Notes under the pieces: generated by a model
The model's database searches: none
What the model saw: the letters and a program-made list of their open reading frames with translations, nothing else
Told to the model about the DNA's origin: nothing
Part shown: positions 1 to 5,193 of the stretch, in pieces
Layout: each line of letters opens with the position of its first letter
How positions within the stretch are numbered: the stretch's first letter is position 1
Program-made: the position numbers and the translations under genes
Assembly (NCBI GenBank): GCA_905236835.1
Contig: CAJOQY010000071.1
Span: 1-5,193 of the forward strand
Direction of reading: 5' to 3'
Length of the DNA: 5,193 bases
Source of the DNA: an uncultured Oscillibacter sp.
Lineage (GTDB): Bacteria > Bacillota > Clostridia > Oscillospirales > Oscillospiraceae

Positions 1-553
1 GACGTTCGCGGACGGTATCGCGGTCAAGACGCCCGGCGATCTGACGTTTGAAATGGCGAAAAATTACGCGGATGATATAATAACAGTCTCAGAAGACGAG
101 ATCGCCGCCGCGATTCTGGCTTTGATCGAACAGCAGAAATTAATTGCCGAGGGCGCGGGAGCGGTCAGCGTCGCCGCCGCGATGTTTTCGGATAAAATTA
201 ATTTAGAAAATAAAAAGACAGTCTGCGTGGTATCCGGCGGCAATATCGACGTGAATATATTATCCCGCGTGATTACGCGGGGGCTTGTCATGGGCGGACG
301 CAACAGCGTTTTGCAAATCGCCTTGGAAGATAAGCCGGGACAGCTTGTCGGCGTCAGCCAGATTATATCCAACTGCGGCGCGAATGTGGTTTCCGTGCAT
401 CATGAGCGTTCCGACGCGAATATGGCGATTTCAAGCTGTTTCCTGAAAATCGGCATGGAAACCCGCGATTTCGCCCAGATTGATTTAATCAAACAGGAAT
501 TGACGAAAGCCGGATTTAAAATCATGACGGACAGGATTCAAGAAATGGCGTGA
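1..553 (+). CDS. ilvA: Threonine ammonia-lyase with C-terminal ACT domain (5' truncated by window edge)
   Basis: PLP-dependent enzyme that deaminates threonine (often also serine) to 2-oxobutyrate and ammonia in the cytoplasm, feeding isoleucine synthesis or threonine catabolism. The frame is open from base 2, giving 183 visible residues that begin TFADGIAVKTPG, a stretch typical of the end of the catalytic domain. Diagnostic motifs are EGAGA (fragment residues 50-54) and SGGNID (78-83, bases 233-250), the Ser-Gly-Gly loop that contacts the PLP ring. An ACT domain fills about residues 102-178 (ALEDKPGQL, then NVVSVHHER), which fits the medium-length ACT-containing threonine lyases of Clostridia rather than the long form with two regulatory domains. 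The PLP lysine lies upstream, outside the window. Biosynthetic IlvA and catabolic TdcB cannot be separated here, so the symbol is tentative. The ridA gene follows after 47 nt. Confidence 0.93.
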   Translation, partial: TFADGIAVKTPGDLTFEMAKNYADDIITVSEDEIAAAILALIEQQKLIAEGAGAVSVAAAMFSDKINLENKKTVCVVSGGNIDVNILSRVITRGLVMGGRNSVLQIALEDKPGQLVGVSQIISNCGANVVSVHHERSDANMAISSCFLKIGMETRDFAQIDLIKQELTKAGFKIMTDRIQEMA

Positions 554-583
554 TAGAGCGTGATATAAAAAGCGTGAAAAATA

Positions 584-590
584 AAAGGGG
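584..590 (+). promoter_or_regulatory. Ribosome binding site of ridA
   Basis: The sequence AAAGGGG lies 10 nt before the ATG at 601. It decides the start: the frame is open back to a GTG at 550, but that GTG overlaps the lyase stop codon, has no such site, and would add 17 residues with no counterpart in RidA proteins. Confidence 0.7.
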
Positions 591-600
591 CTGTTGTATT

Positions 601-1002
601 ATGAAAAAAGTGCATACAAGCGGCGCGCCGGAAGCGATTGGACCGTATTCACAGGCGATGATTTTTGATAATATCGTTTATACCTCCGGACAGATCGCGC
701 TGGACCCGGAATCGGGCGAACTGGTATCGGGCGGGATCGAAGATCAGGCGCGGCGCGTGATGGAAAATCTCGGCGCGGTACTGGAAAAGGCCGGAAGCGG
801 ATTTGAATATGTGATCAAAACCACCTGTTTTCTGGCGGATATGGATGATTTCAGCGATTTTAATCAGATTTACGCGGAATATTTTACCGGCAAACCGGCC
901 AGAAGCTGTGTAGCGGTGAATGCGCTCCCGAAAAACGCGCTTGTGGAAGTGGAAGCCATCGCGGAAATCCCGCCGGACCGGAAAAGCATAGAAAGATATT
1001 AA
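601..1002 (+). CDS. ridA: RidA family reactive enamine/imine deaminase
   Basis: Small cytoplasmic enzyme, a homotrimer in known members, that hydrolyses enamine/imine intermediates such as 2-aminoacrylate and 2-aminocrotonate to 2-oxo acids and so protects PLP enzymes. The 133 residues match the family's usual size of about 130. Visible family features are the N-terminal APEAIGPYSQA (Tyr16), TSGQIALDP (28-36), the PARSCV motif with Arg101 and Cys103, and VEVEAIAEI with Glu116. By alignment from memory with E. coli RidA these correspond to Arg105, Cys107 and Glu120, the substrate-binding and catalytic positions, so activity is expected. The C-terminus carries about ten extra residues (PPDRKSIERY). 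Its place directly after a threonine ammonia-lyase, the classic source of these intermediates, supports the function and probable co-transcription. Confidence 0.95.
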   Translation: MKKVHTSGAPEAIGPYSQAMIFDNIVYTSGQIALDPESGELVSGGIEDQARRVMENLGAVLEKAGSGFEYVIKTTCFLADMDDFSDFNQIYAEYFTGKPARSCVAVNALPKNALVEVEAIAEIPPDRKSIERY

Positions 1003-1031
1003 ATTATTTTAATTTATAAAAAATATTAAAA

Positions 1032-1046
1032 TCCCGCCGGACGGGA
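1032..1046 (+). terminator. Possible weak hairpin between ridA and spoVAC
   Basis: TCCCG and CGGGA form a 5-bp stem around the loop CCGGA. The stem is preceded by an A/T-only stretch and followed by ATAATAAT rather than a real T-run. It could be a weak terminator or processing site for the ilvA-ridA transcript, but the stem is short and the element may be chance. Confidence 0.25.
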
Positions 1047-1083
1047 ATAATAATCAAGCGTGATAATATATCGCTTGCTGTCC

Positions 1084-1093
1084 GGAAAGGGAG
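1084..1093 (+). promoter_or_regulatory. Ribosome binding site of spoVAC
   Basis: The purine run GGAAAGGGAG ends 11 nt before the ATG at 1105 and 17 nt before the ATG at 1111. It argues against the longer GTG frame from 1060, in which this site would lie inside the coding region. Confidence 0.6.
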
Positions 1094-1104
1094 ATGATTT
1101 TTAT

Positions 1105-1545
1105 ATGGATATGACGCCGGAAAATTATCAGGATTATGTGGCGGAACAGGCGGAAAAATCGCCGCTGTTGAAAGATACGGTCATGGCGTTTTTGATTGGC
1201 GGCGCGATTTGCGCTTTGGGACAGGGAATAAAAAATATCTGGATGAACCGCGCGGGACTGGATGACGAAAGCGCGGCTCTCGCGGCGTCCTGTACGCTGA
1301 TTTTGATTTCGGCGCTGCTGACGGGTTTGAATTTATATAACAAATTAGCCCGTTACGGCGGCGCGGGGACGCTGGTTCCTATCACGGGGTTCGCCAATGC
1401 CGTTGTCGCGCCCGCGATTGAGTTCCGGACCGAGGGACTGGTTACGGGTATGGCGGCGAAAATGTTCACGGTGGCCGGTCCGGTGCTGGTATACGGGACT
1501 TTGGCAAGCGTCATTTACGGCGTGATTTTAATGCTGATGAAATAA
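1105..1545 (+). CDS. spoVAC: Stage V sporulation protein AC (SpoVAC)
   Basis: Integral membrane protein of the SpoVA system, which moves Ca-dipicolinic acid into the forespore and releases it at germination. B. subtilis SpoVAC has been described as a mechanosensitive channel of the spore inner membrane. The 146 residues carry a short polar N-terminus (to about residue 20), then hydrophobic segments at about 24-40, 58-76, 88-101 and 110-145. Family signatures are MAFLIGGAICALGQG, LILISALLTGLNLYN, GAGTLVPITGFANAV and MFTVAGPVLVYG. The related SpoVAEb shares this fold, but the N-terminal extension and the FTVAGPVLVYG segment favour SpoVAC. The start is the ATG placed by the ribosome binding site. 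No spoVAD or spoVAE follows: a strong terminator comes about 45 nt after the stop. No clear sigmaG promoter was found upstream. Confidence 0.93.
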   Translation: MDMTPENYQDYVAEQAEKSPLLKDTVMAFLIGGAICALGQGIKNIWMNRAGLDDESAALAASCTLILISALLTGLNLYNKLARYGGAGTLVPITGFANAVVAPAIEFRTEGLVTGMAAKMFTVAGPVLVYGTLASVIYGVILMLMK

Positions 1546-1589
1546 ATTTTATAATAATCCCCCCATCGATCCCGCGCGGACGACGGATT

Positions 1590-1622
1590 CCCCCCCTTTG
1601 ACGAGGGGGGATTTATATTTAT
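1590..1622 (+). terminator. Rho-independent terminator after spoVAC
   Basis: CCCCCC at 1591-1596 pairs with GGGGGG at 1605-1610 across the 8-nt loop TTTGACGA and is followed by the T-rich tail ATTTATATTTAT. This separates spoVAC from the next promoter. The same G-run can pair instead with a second C-run at 1559-1564. Confidence 0.75.
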
Positions 1623-1659
1623 ATTATATTTTTATATTATATCGCGTTGATATAAAACA

Positions 1660-1696
1660 TGATTTTGAAATCCGTAAAATATGGTTTACAAAATCA
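1660..1696. promoter_or_regulatory. 37-bp imperfect palindrome, candidate operator
   Basis: TGATTTTG (1660-1667) and CAAAATCA (1689-1696) are exact 8-bp inverted arms. Inside them AA/TT (1669-1670 with 1686-1687) and CC/GG (1672-1673 with 1683-1684) also match, and TA/TA matches near the centre at 1678. In total 14 of 18 opposed positions are complementary. The right arm overlaps the -35 hexamer of the next promoter, so a dimeric protein bound here would be expected to block RNA polymerase. The first gene of the transcript encodes a DUF1836 putative regulator, making autorepression the simplest hypothesis. The palindrome is seen directly; its binding protein is inferred. Confidence 0.55.
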
Positions 1697-1713
1697 GATC
1701 AGCGTGTTATAAT
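1685..1713 (+). promoter_or_regulatory. SigmaA-type promoter with extended -10
   Basis: TTTACA (1685-1690) is separated by exactly 17 nt from TATAAT (1708-1713), and TG at 1705-1706 gives an extended -10 (TGTTATAAT). The expected start of transcription is near 1720, which leaves a leader of only about 20 nt before the TTG start at 1740. Five of six -35 bases and all six -10 bases match consensus. This is the clearest promoter in the window and probably drives the DUF1836 gene and perhaps the genes after it. Confidence 0.8.
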
Positions 1714-1721
1714 AATTTAAT

Positions 1722-1732
1722 AGGAAAGGGGG
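1722..1732 (+). promoter_or_regulatory. Ribosome binding site fixing the TTG start
   Basis: AGGAAAGGGGG ends 7 nt before TTG at 1740. The first in-frame ATG (1803) has no comparable site and would discard sequence between promoter and gene, so TTG is preferred. Confidence 0.7.
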
Positions 1733-1739
1733 AATCATC

Positions 1740-2489
1740 TTGCCGGACTGGGAGGAATTGCGGCGCAGACTGCGGGAGGACAGGCCCGTTCCATGGGAAC
1801 AAATGCCGGATTTCGCGTTATATATGGATCAGGTCTTGAATTACATGGACCGGCAGGTCATCCGCTTTGAGGAAGAGGACCGCCTGACATCGGCGATGAT
1901 TAATAATTATACCAAAAACGGACTTGTCCCGCGCGCCGGAGGGAAAAAATACGGCAGGGAACATTTGGCGTATTTAACCGCGATCTGTATTTTAAAGCGC
2001 GTAATGTCCACGCGGGATATGGATTTATTAATCCGTCAGGAACTGCGCGGGCGGCATTCCGTCAAAGAGGGATATGACGCTTTTTGCGCCAGTCTTGACA
2101 AGGCTTTGATGATTACGGCCAGAGAACTGGAACGACGCCACACGGAAACTTTACCGCCGGAACAGCCGCAAGAGCATTATCAAAATCCGTCGCGGACGGC
2201 GGATGAGAATCAAAATCAAGCTCAGTTGATGGAGCGTGATCATCAGAATCAAAATCCGGAACAGTCCAACGAACGGAACGGCGGCGGGCAAAATGAACGG
2301 AAAACATATTCCCTCGCGGACAACGCCATTCATTTCGCGCTGTTGAGTTACGCCGCCGGAATCGCCAGCAATCGTTATGTCGCCATGCTTCGGCGGGAAA
2401 CGGAACAGCGGCAGGCGCGGCATTATCATAATAATAAAATATCTGATCCGGGAAGCGAAAAACCGGAACGGACGAAAAAGATTAAATAA
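1740..2489 (+). CDS. DUF1836 domain protein, putative DNA-binding regulator
   Basis: Protein of 249 residues with a DUF1836-type region at about residues 25-130. Its core, LTSAMINNYTKNGLVPRAGGKKYGREHL (49-76), resembles a MerR-like helix-turn-helix followed by a basic wing, and is followed by LTAICILKRVMSTRDMDLLI. Family members are common in Bacillota and are presumed transcription factors; I know of no settled target. Residues about 135-190 form a low-complexity linker rich in Gln, Asn and Glu (for example ENQNQAQ and HQNQNPEQ), which is unlike the compact members of the family. A second hydrophobic helix-like segment (NAIHFALLSYAAGIASNRYVAML, 195-217) is followed by a highly charged Arg/Lys tail. 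The segment may pack against the domain or be a single amphipathic helix. The gene begins at TTG after a strong promoter embedded in a palindrome. Confidence 0.82.
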   Translation: MPDWEELRRRLREDRPVPWEQMPDFALYMDQVLNYMDRQVIRFEEEDRLTSAMINNYTKNGLVPRAGGKKYGREHLAYLTAICILKRVMSTRDMDLLIRQELRGRHSVKEGYDAFCASLDKALMITARELERRHTETLPPEQPQEHYQNPSRTADENQNQAQLMERDHQNQNPEQSNERNGGGQNERKTYSLADNAIHFALLSYAAGIASNRYVAMLRRETEQRQARHYHNNKISDPGSEKPERTKKIK

Positions 2490-2542
2490 GATTTTAATTT
2501 TTGATTTTAAAATAAAATTAAAAAAATAAAAGGAGTGGGGCA

Positions 2543-3418
2543 ATGATGTCAGATTTCCGCCTGATAACGGACAGCTGTTGTGATTTGGATGACGGTCTGG
2601 CGAATGAACTGGATGTAAAAGTGATTCCGTTGTCTTTGCATTTCGGCACGGAATCTTATCGCAACTGGCTGGACGGACGGGAAATTTCTTTCCGGGATTT
2701 TTATCAGCGCGTCCGCGCCGGGGAAATGCCGACGACATCCGCCGTCAGCGTGGGCGATTTTGAGTTTTTTATGCGGGAGGAATTACAGGCCGGACGGGAT
2801 ATTTTATATATCGGCTTTTCGTCCGGGCTGTCCACAACGACGCAATCCGCGCAAATCGCCGCCGGACACCTGCGCGCGGAATTTCCCGACAGAGTGATTG
2901 AAATCGTGGATTCTTTATGCGCGTCGGGCGGACAGGGATTATTGGTCTATTTATGCGCGAAAGAAAAACAGGCCGGGAAAAACCTGCAGGAAGTCAAGAT
3001 ATTCGCGGAAAAAAACAAAGAAAACATCTGCCATTGGTTCACGGTGAATGATCTGAATCATCTCAAGCGCGGCGGACGGGTCAACGCGGCCACGGCGTTA
3101 TTTGGCACGATGCTCGCGATCAAGCCCGTTTTGCATGTGGATGACGACGGACATTTGGTTTCCATGGAAAAAGCCCGCGGACGCCGCGCGTCTTTGATCG
3201 CGCTGGTGGATCACATGGAAGCGACGGCGATTCATCCGGAGAAATATCCGGCGTTTATCACGCACGGGGATTGTATACAAGACGCGGAGTTTGTCGCGGA
3301 AGAAGTCCGGCGGCGGTTATCCGTCCGGGAAACGTATATCAGTTATGTCGGCCCCGTGATTGGCTCTCATACCGGTCAAGGCGTCGTGACGCTGTTTTTC
3401 TTCGGGCAGCCGAGATAA
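2543..3418 (+). CDS. DegV family (FakB-like) fatty-acid-binding protein
   Basis: Cytoplasmic lipid-binding protein of 291 residues, the normal DegV length of about 280-290. Characterised relatives (FakB) hold a fatty acid and present it to the kinase FakA, making acyl phosphate for phospholipid synthesis. Motifs in order are LITDSCCDL (7-15), the signature MPTTSAVS (62-69), FSSGLSTTTQSA (92-103), VDSLCASGGQG (122-132), LNHLKRGGRV (171-180), AIKPVLHVD (192-200), THGD (240-243) and GPVIGSHTGQG (270-280). The Thr/Ser-rich motifs at 62 and 92 are those that contact the fatty-acid carboxylate in FakB structures. AGGAG at 2531-2535, 7 nt ahead, supports the first of two adjacent ATG codons (2543, 2546). 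No kinase gene is nearby, and the bound lipid cannot be told from sequence. Confidence 0.93.
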   Translation: MMSDFRLITDSCCDLDDGLANELDVKVIPLSLHFGTESYRNWLDGREISFRDFYQRVRAGEMPTTSAVSVGDFEFFMREELQAGRDILYIGFSSGLSTTTQSAQIAAGHLRAEFPDRVIEIVDSLCASGGQGLLVYLCAKEKQAGKNLQEVKIFAEKNKENICHWFTVNDLNHLKRGGRVNAATALFGTMLAIKPVLHVDDDGHLVSMEKARGRRASLIALVDHMEATAIHPEKYPAFITHGDCIQDAEFVAEEVRRRLSVRETYISYVGPVIGSHTGQGVVTLFFFGQPR

Positions 3419-3487
3419 ATCAAAATTTATTATAAATTATAAAATTTATAAAAATTATAAAAAATATAAAAATCAGGAGGCGGTGTT

Positions 3488-4483
3488 ATGCGCTGGCTGA
3501 CGGCGCGGATTGATACCAGTCACGCGGGATTGGAAGATTTAACGGCCATGCTGTCCGGACTTGGCATTGACAGCGTCATGATAGAAGACGAGACGGAATT
3601 TCAGGAATTTTTAGAGGAAAATCGGGCATCATGGGATTATGTGGACGATGATTTGATAAATTCCATGCGAAATCGCTCCCGCGTGACGTTTTATCTGCCG
3701 GACAGTGAGGCGGGATTTTCCAAACTCGCCGAGGTCCGTATCGCCCTGCAAGCCTTGCGGGAATCCGCTCAGACGGGCGAAAATAATAATAATTTTCTCA
3801 TGACGCTGGAAAACGCGGAGGACGCCGATTGGGAAAACAACTGGAAAAAGTATTACAAACCCGTCGAAATCGGCGAACGGCTTTTGATTATCCCGGAATG
3901 GGAAAATCATGATTGTTTTGATAAAAACAAAAATAAAATTCCGGTTATTCTGGATCCGGGTTTGGCCTTCGGCACGGGCGGACACGCGACCACGCGGATG
4001 TGTCTGGAATTGCTGGAGCCTTGCGTGAAAGGCGGGGAACGCGTATTGGATCTGGGCTGTGGAAGCGGCATTTTATCCATCGCGGCGCTGTTATTGGGCG
4101 CGGAATCGGCTGTGGCGGTAGACATGGACGAAATCGCGGTCCGGGTGGCGAAAAGCAACGCGCTGTTGAATCAAATCCAGCCGGATACGGCGCGTTACCG
4201 GGTCTTTACGGGCAATATCAATCAGATTTTATCCAATCCCAAAACGCGGAAAAGCCTTGATATTAATCAATATCATATTATATTCGCCAATATCGTGGCG
4301 GACGTGATTATCCGGATCGCGCCATGGATACCGGATTTGTTATTACCCGACGGCGTTTTTATCTGTTCCGGCGTGATTGACCATCGTCACGAGGAGACGG
4401 AATCCGCGTTGAAAACCGCCGGATTTAAAATTCAAAATTCCCGGGAGTCCGGCGGCTGGTACGCGTATCAATGCGAGATATAA
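3488..4483 (+). CDS. prmA: Ribosomal protein L11 methyltransferase PrmA
   Basis: SAM-dependent enzyme that trimethylates amino groups of ribosomal protein L11 in the cytoplasm. An N-terminal L11-recognition domain (about residues 1-100) begins MRWLTARIDT. The linker motif WENNWKKYYKPVEIG (115-129) is highly typical of PrmA. The Rossmann-fold methyltransferase domain contains DPGLAFGTGGHATT (156-169), the SAM loop DLGCGSGILSI (188-198), acidic Asp212 at the end of the second strand, and NIVADV (268-273), the catalytic-region motif. At 331 residues it is slightly longer than the usual 290-315; extra length lies around residues 95-103 (an Asn run) and 143-150 (Lys/Asn-rich). AGGAGG at 3475-3480 is 7 nt before the ATG. 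The upstream spacer is almost pure A/T. The dnaJ and rsmE neighbours seen in many Bacillota are absent here. Confidence 0.96.
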   Translation: MRWLTARIDTSHAGLEDLTAMLSGLGIDSVMIEDETEFQEFLEENRASWDYVDDDLINSMRNRSRVTFYLPDSEAGFSKLAEVRIALQALRESAQTGENNNNFLMTLENAEDADWENNWKKYYKPVEIGERLLIIPEWENHDCFDKNKNKIPVILDPGLAFGTGGHATTRMCLELLEPCVKGGERVLDLGCGSGILSIAALLLGAESAVAVDMDEIAVRVAKSNALLNQIQPDTARYRVFTGNINQILSNPKTRKSLDINQYHIIFANIVADVIIRIAPWIPDLLLPDGVFICSGVIDHRHEETESALKTAGFKIQNSRESGGWYAYQCEI

Positions 4484-4514
4484 TATAATATAATAATTTA
4501 TTTTATTTCAAAAC
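4484..4514 (+). repeat. Short TAATA tandem repeat in A/T spacer
   Basis: Beginning at the prmA stop codon (4481), TAATA occurs three times exactly (4481-4495) and runs into an A/T-rich stretch before the AGGAGG of the next gene. TATAAT-like hexamers occur here only as a by-product of the repeat; no paired -35 was found. Confidence 0.4.
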
Positions 4515-4530
4515 AGGAGGCGGATTTGTC

Positions 4531-4941
4531 ATGAATACGGCGGCGGGATGCGGCGGAGACTGCGCGAACTGTAACGGCGGCTGTCCTGTCGGCGATAAAA
4601 GCGCGGGAAGCTGTTCCGGATACGGCGGCGATTTGATTCTAACAAAAGGCGAAATCGAATTACTGCGCCGGTTCGCCGAAATCCCGTTCTGGCCGCTGTG
4701 CCGCCGCGCGGATTCGGATACGCCAATCTGTCTGGAGGACGGCGGCATGAATCCGGAAATATTAACCGCGCTGGCGTCTAAGGGATTGATCCGTCTGGAT
4801 GACAATCTGCCGTTGGATAATTTTGATTATCACGATTACGACGCGCGGATTTATCCGCGCCGGGGGAGCATGGCGTTGACCGCCGCAGGACAGCGCGCGG
4901 CGGATTTATTGGAAATCCAAGGGATAAGCGGGATAATTTAA
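4531..4941 (+). CDS. Cysteine-rich small protein with possible winged-helix domain, function unknown
   Basis: I do not recognise this 136-residue protein as a named family. The N-terminus has a tight cluster, CGGDCANCNGGC, with Cys7, Cys11, Cys14 and Cys18 (C-x3-C-x2-C-x3-C), then Cys28, Cys57 and Cys67. This spacing could bind zinc or an iron-sulfur cluster. A Gly/Ser-rich linker follows to about residue 34. The rest looks like a winged-helix fold: helix LTKGEIELLRRFAEI (37-51), helix NPEILTALASKGLIRL (74-89), an acidic Asp/Tyr loop (DNFDYHDYDAR, 96-106), then a strand and helix MALTAAGQRAADLLEI (114-129), a pattern typical of MarR/PadR-like proteins. AGGAGG at 4515-4520, 10 nt ahead, and normal codon use support it as a real gene. 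It is the last gene before the convergent rRNA operon and may be co-transcribed with prmA. A metal- or redox-responsive role is only conjecture. Confidence 0.75.
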   Translation: MNTAAGCGGDCANCNGGCPVGDKSAGSCSGYGGDLILTKGEIELLRRFAEIPFWPLCRRADSDTPICLEDGGMNPEILTALASKGLIRLDDNLPLDNFDYHDYDARIYPRRGSMALTAAGQRAADLLEIQGISGII

Positions 4942-4963
4942 TTTTTAAATTTTTAATATAATT

Positions 4964-5012
4964 ATAAAAACGACAGCGAAACCCGCCTATTTATCTTAGG
5001 CGGGTTTCGTTG
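4964..5012 (-). terminator. rRNA operon terminator, possibly bidirectional
   Basis: A hairpin of 16 bp (4974-4989 with 4997-5012, one G-U pair) has the loop TTTATCT. On the minus strand it begins 16 nt after the 5S 3' end and is followed, after TCG, by the T-tract TTTTT and A/T-rich sequence, the layout of an intrinsic terminator for the rRNA operon. On the plus strand the same hairpin follows the last gene by about 32 nt but has only GATAAAATC after it, so termination in that direction is likely weaker. Confidence 0.85.
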
Positions 5013-5027
5013 ATAAAATCATAAGAT

Positions 5028-5142
<115 letters not shown>

Positions 5143-5193
5143 TCTCCACGTTGACATATCGCTCTTCGCTCCATGCCTCACGCCTTTTCACAC
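5143..5193 (-). other. Spacer upstream of 5S rRNA, probably 23S-5S intergenic
   Basis: These 51 nt precede 5S in its direction of transcription. I recognise no tRNA and no conserved 23S 3'-end sequence in them. They are most simply part of the precursor rRNA spacer, with any 23S gene beyond the window edge. This is inferred from position only. Confidence 0.4.

Noticed and set aside
550..600. GTG start at 550 extending RidA by 17 residues
   Set aside because: It overlaps the lyase stop codon, lacks a ribosome binding site, and the extra residues do not resemble RidA, whereas ATG 601 has AAAGGGG 10 nt ahead.
1045..1068. Possible sigmaG promoter ahead of spoVAC (GAATAA and GATAATA)
   Set aside because: The two elements are only about 11-12 nt apart rather than 17-18, so this is probably chance in A/T-rich sequence.
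1060..1104. GTG start at 1060 extending SpoVAC by 15 residues
   Set aside because: The extension would contain the GGAAAGGGAG ribosome binding site of ATG 1105 and adds nothing SpoVAC-like.
1546..1739. Riboswitch or small RNA gene in the 194-nt gap
   Set aside because: The terminator, palindrome and promoter account for the recognisable structure, and the leader after the predicted start site is only about 20 nt, too short for a riboswitch.
2151..2738. 195-codon open frame on the minus strand
   Set aside because: It spans the end of the DUF1836 gene, a spacer and the start of degV, shows no family motifs, and opposes two well-supported genes.
4000..4260. 86-codon plus-strand frame within prmA
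   Set aside because: It lies wholly within the conserved methyltransferase domain in another frame; its Gly/Arg-rich product is typical of a frame-shifted GC-rich gene.
4479..4495. Repeated TATAAT hexamers as a promoter for the cysteine-rich gene
   Set aside because: They arise from the TAATA repeat, and no -35 hexamer at suitable spacing was seen in the end of prmA.
5143..5193. 3' end of 23S rRNA or a tRNA
   Set aside because: No conserved 23S end motif and no tRNA T-loop or CCA-type end could be recognised in either orientation.

Overview
The window is a stretch of a bacterial chromosome, most likely from an endospore-forming Bacillota (Clostridia-like) of moderate GC content. The main evidence is a SpoVAC homologue, a protein of the spore inner membrane. 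DUF1836 and DegV genes, strong AGGAGG-type ribosome binding sites and a TTG start also fit. The coding regions are GCG/GCC/CGG-rich, while several gaps between genes are almost pure A/T. I cannot name a genus from this sequence.

Layout. Positions 1-553 hold the 3' part of an ACT-domain threonine ammonia-lyase. It is followed at 601-1002 by a RidA-family enamine/imine deaminase, the enzyme that clears the reactive intermediates made by such PLP lyases, so the two form a sensible metabolic pair. A SpoVAC gene (1105-1545) comes next and stands without spoVAD or spoVAE. A 194-nt gap follows. It contains a strong G/C hairpin terminator with two possible left arms, and then an extended -10 sigmaA-type promoter (TTTACA, 17 nt, TATAAT) whose -35 lies inside a 37-bp imperfect palindrome.

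From that promoter four genes run in the same direction with gaps of 47-69 nt: a DUF1836 putative transcriptional regulator starting at TTG (1740-2489), a DegV-family fatty-acid-binding protein (2543-3418), the ribosomal protein L11 methyltransferase PrmA (3488-4483), and a small cysteine-rich protein of unknown function with a possible winged-helix C-terminal part (4531-4941). The palindrome directly ahead of a regulator gene suggests autoregulation; whether downstream genes are co-transcribed is inferred only from spacing.

The right end is a 5S rRNA gene on the minus strand (5142 down to 5028), followed in its own direction by a 16-bp hairpin with a T-tract. The plus-strand genes therefore converge on the end of an rRNA operon, separated by this terminator. 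No gap longer than 300 bases lacks a gene. I see no mobile element, CRISPR array, tRNA or convincing riboswitch. Most of the window is ordinary housekeeping content. The parts most worth a second look are the palindromic promoter, the cysteine-rich protein and the solitary spoVAC.
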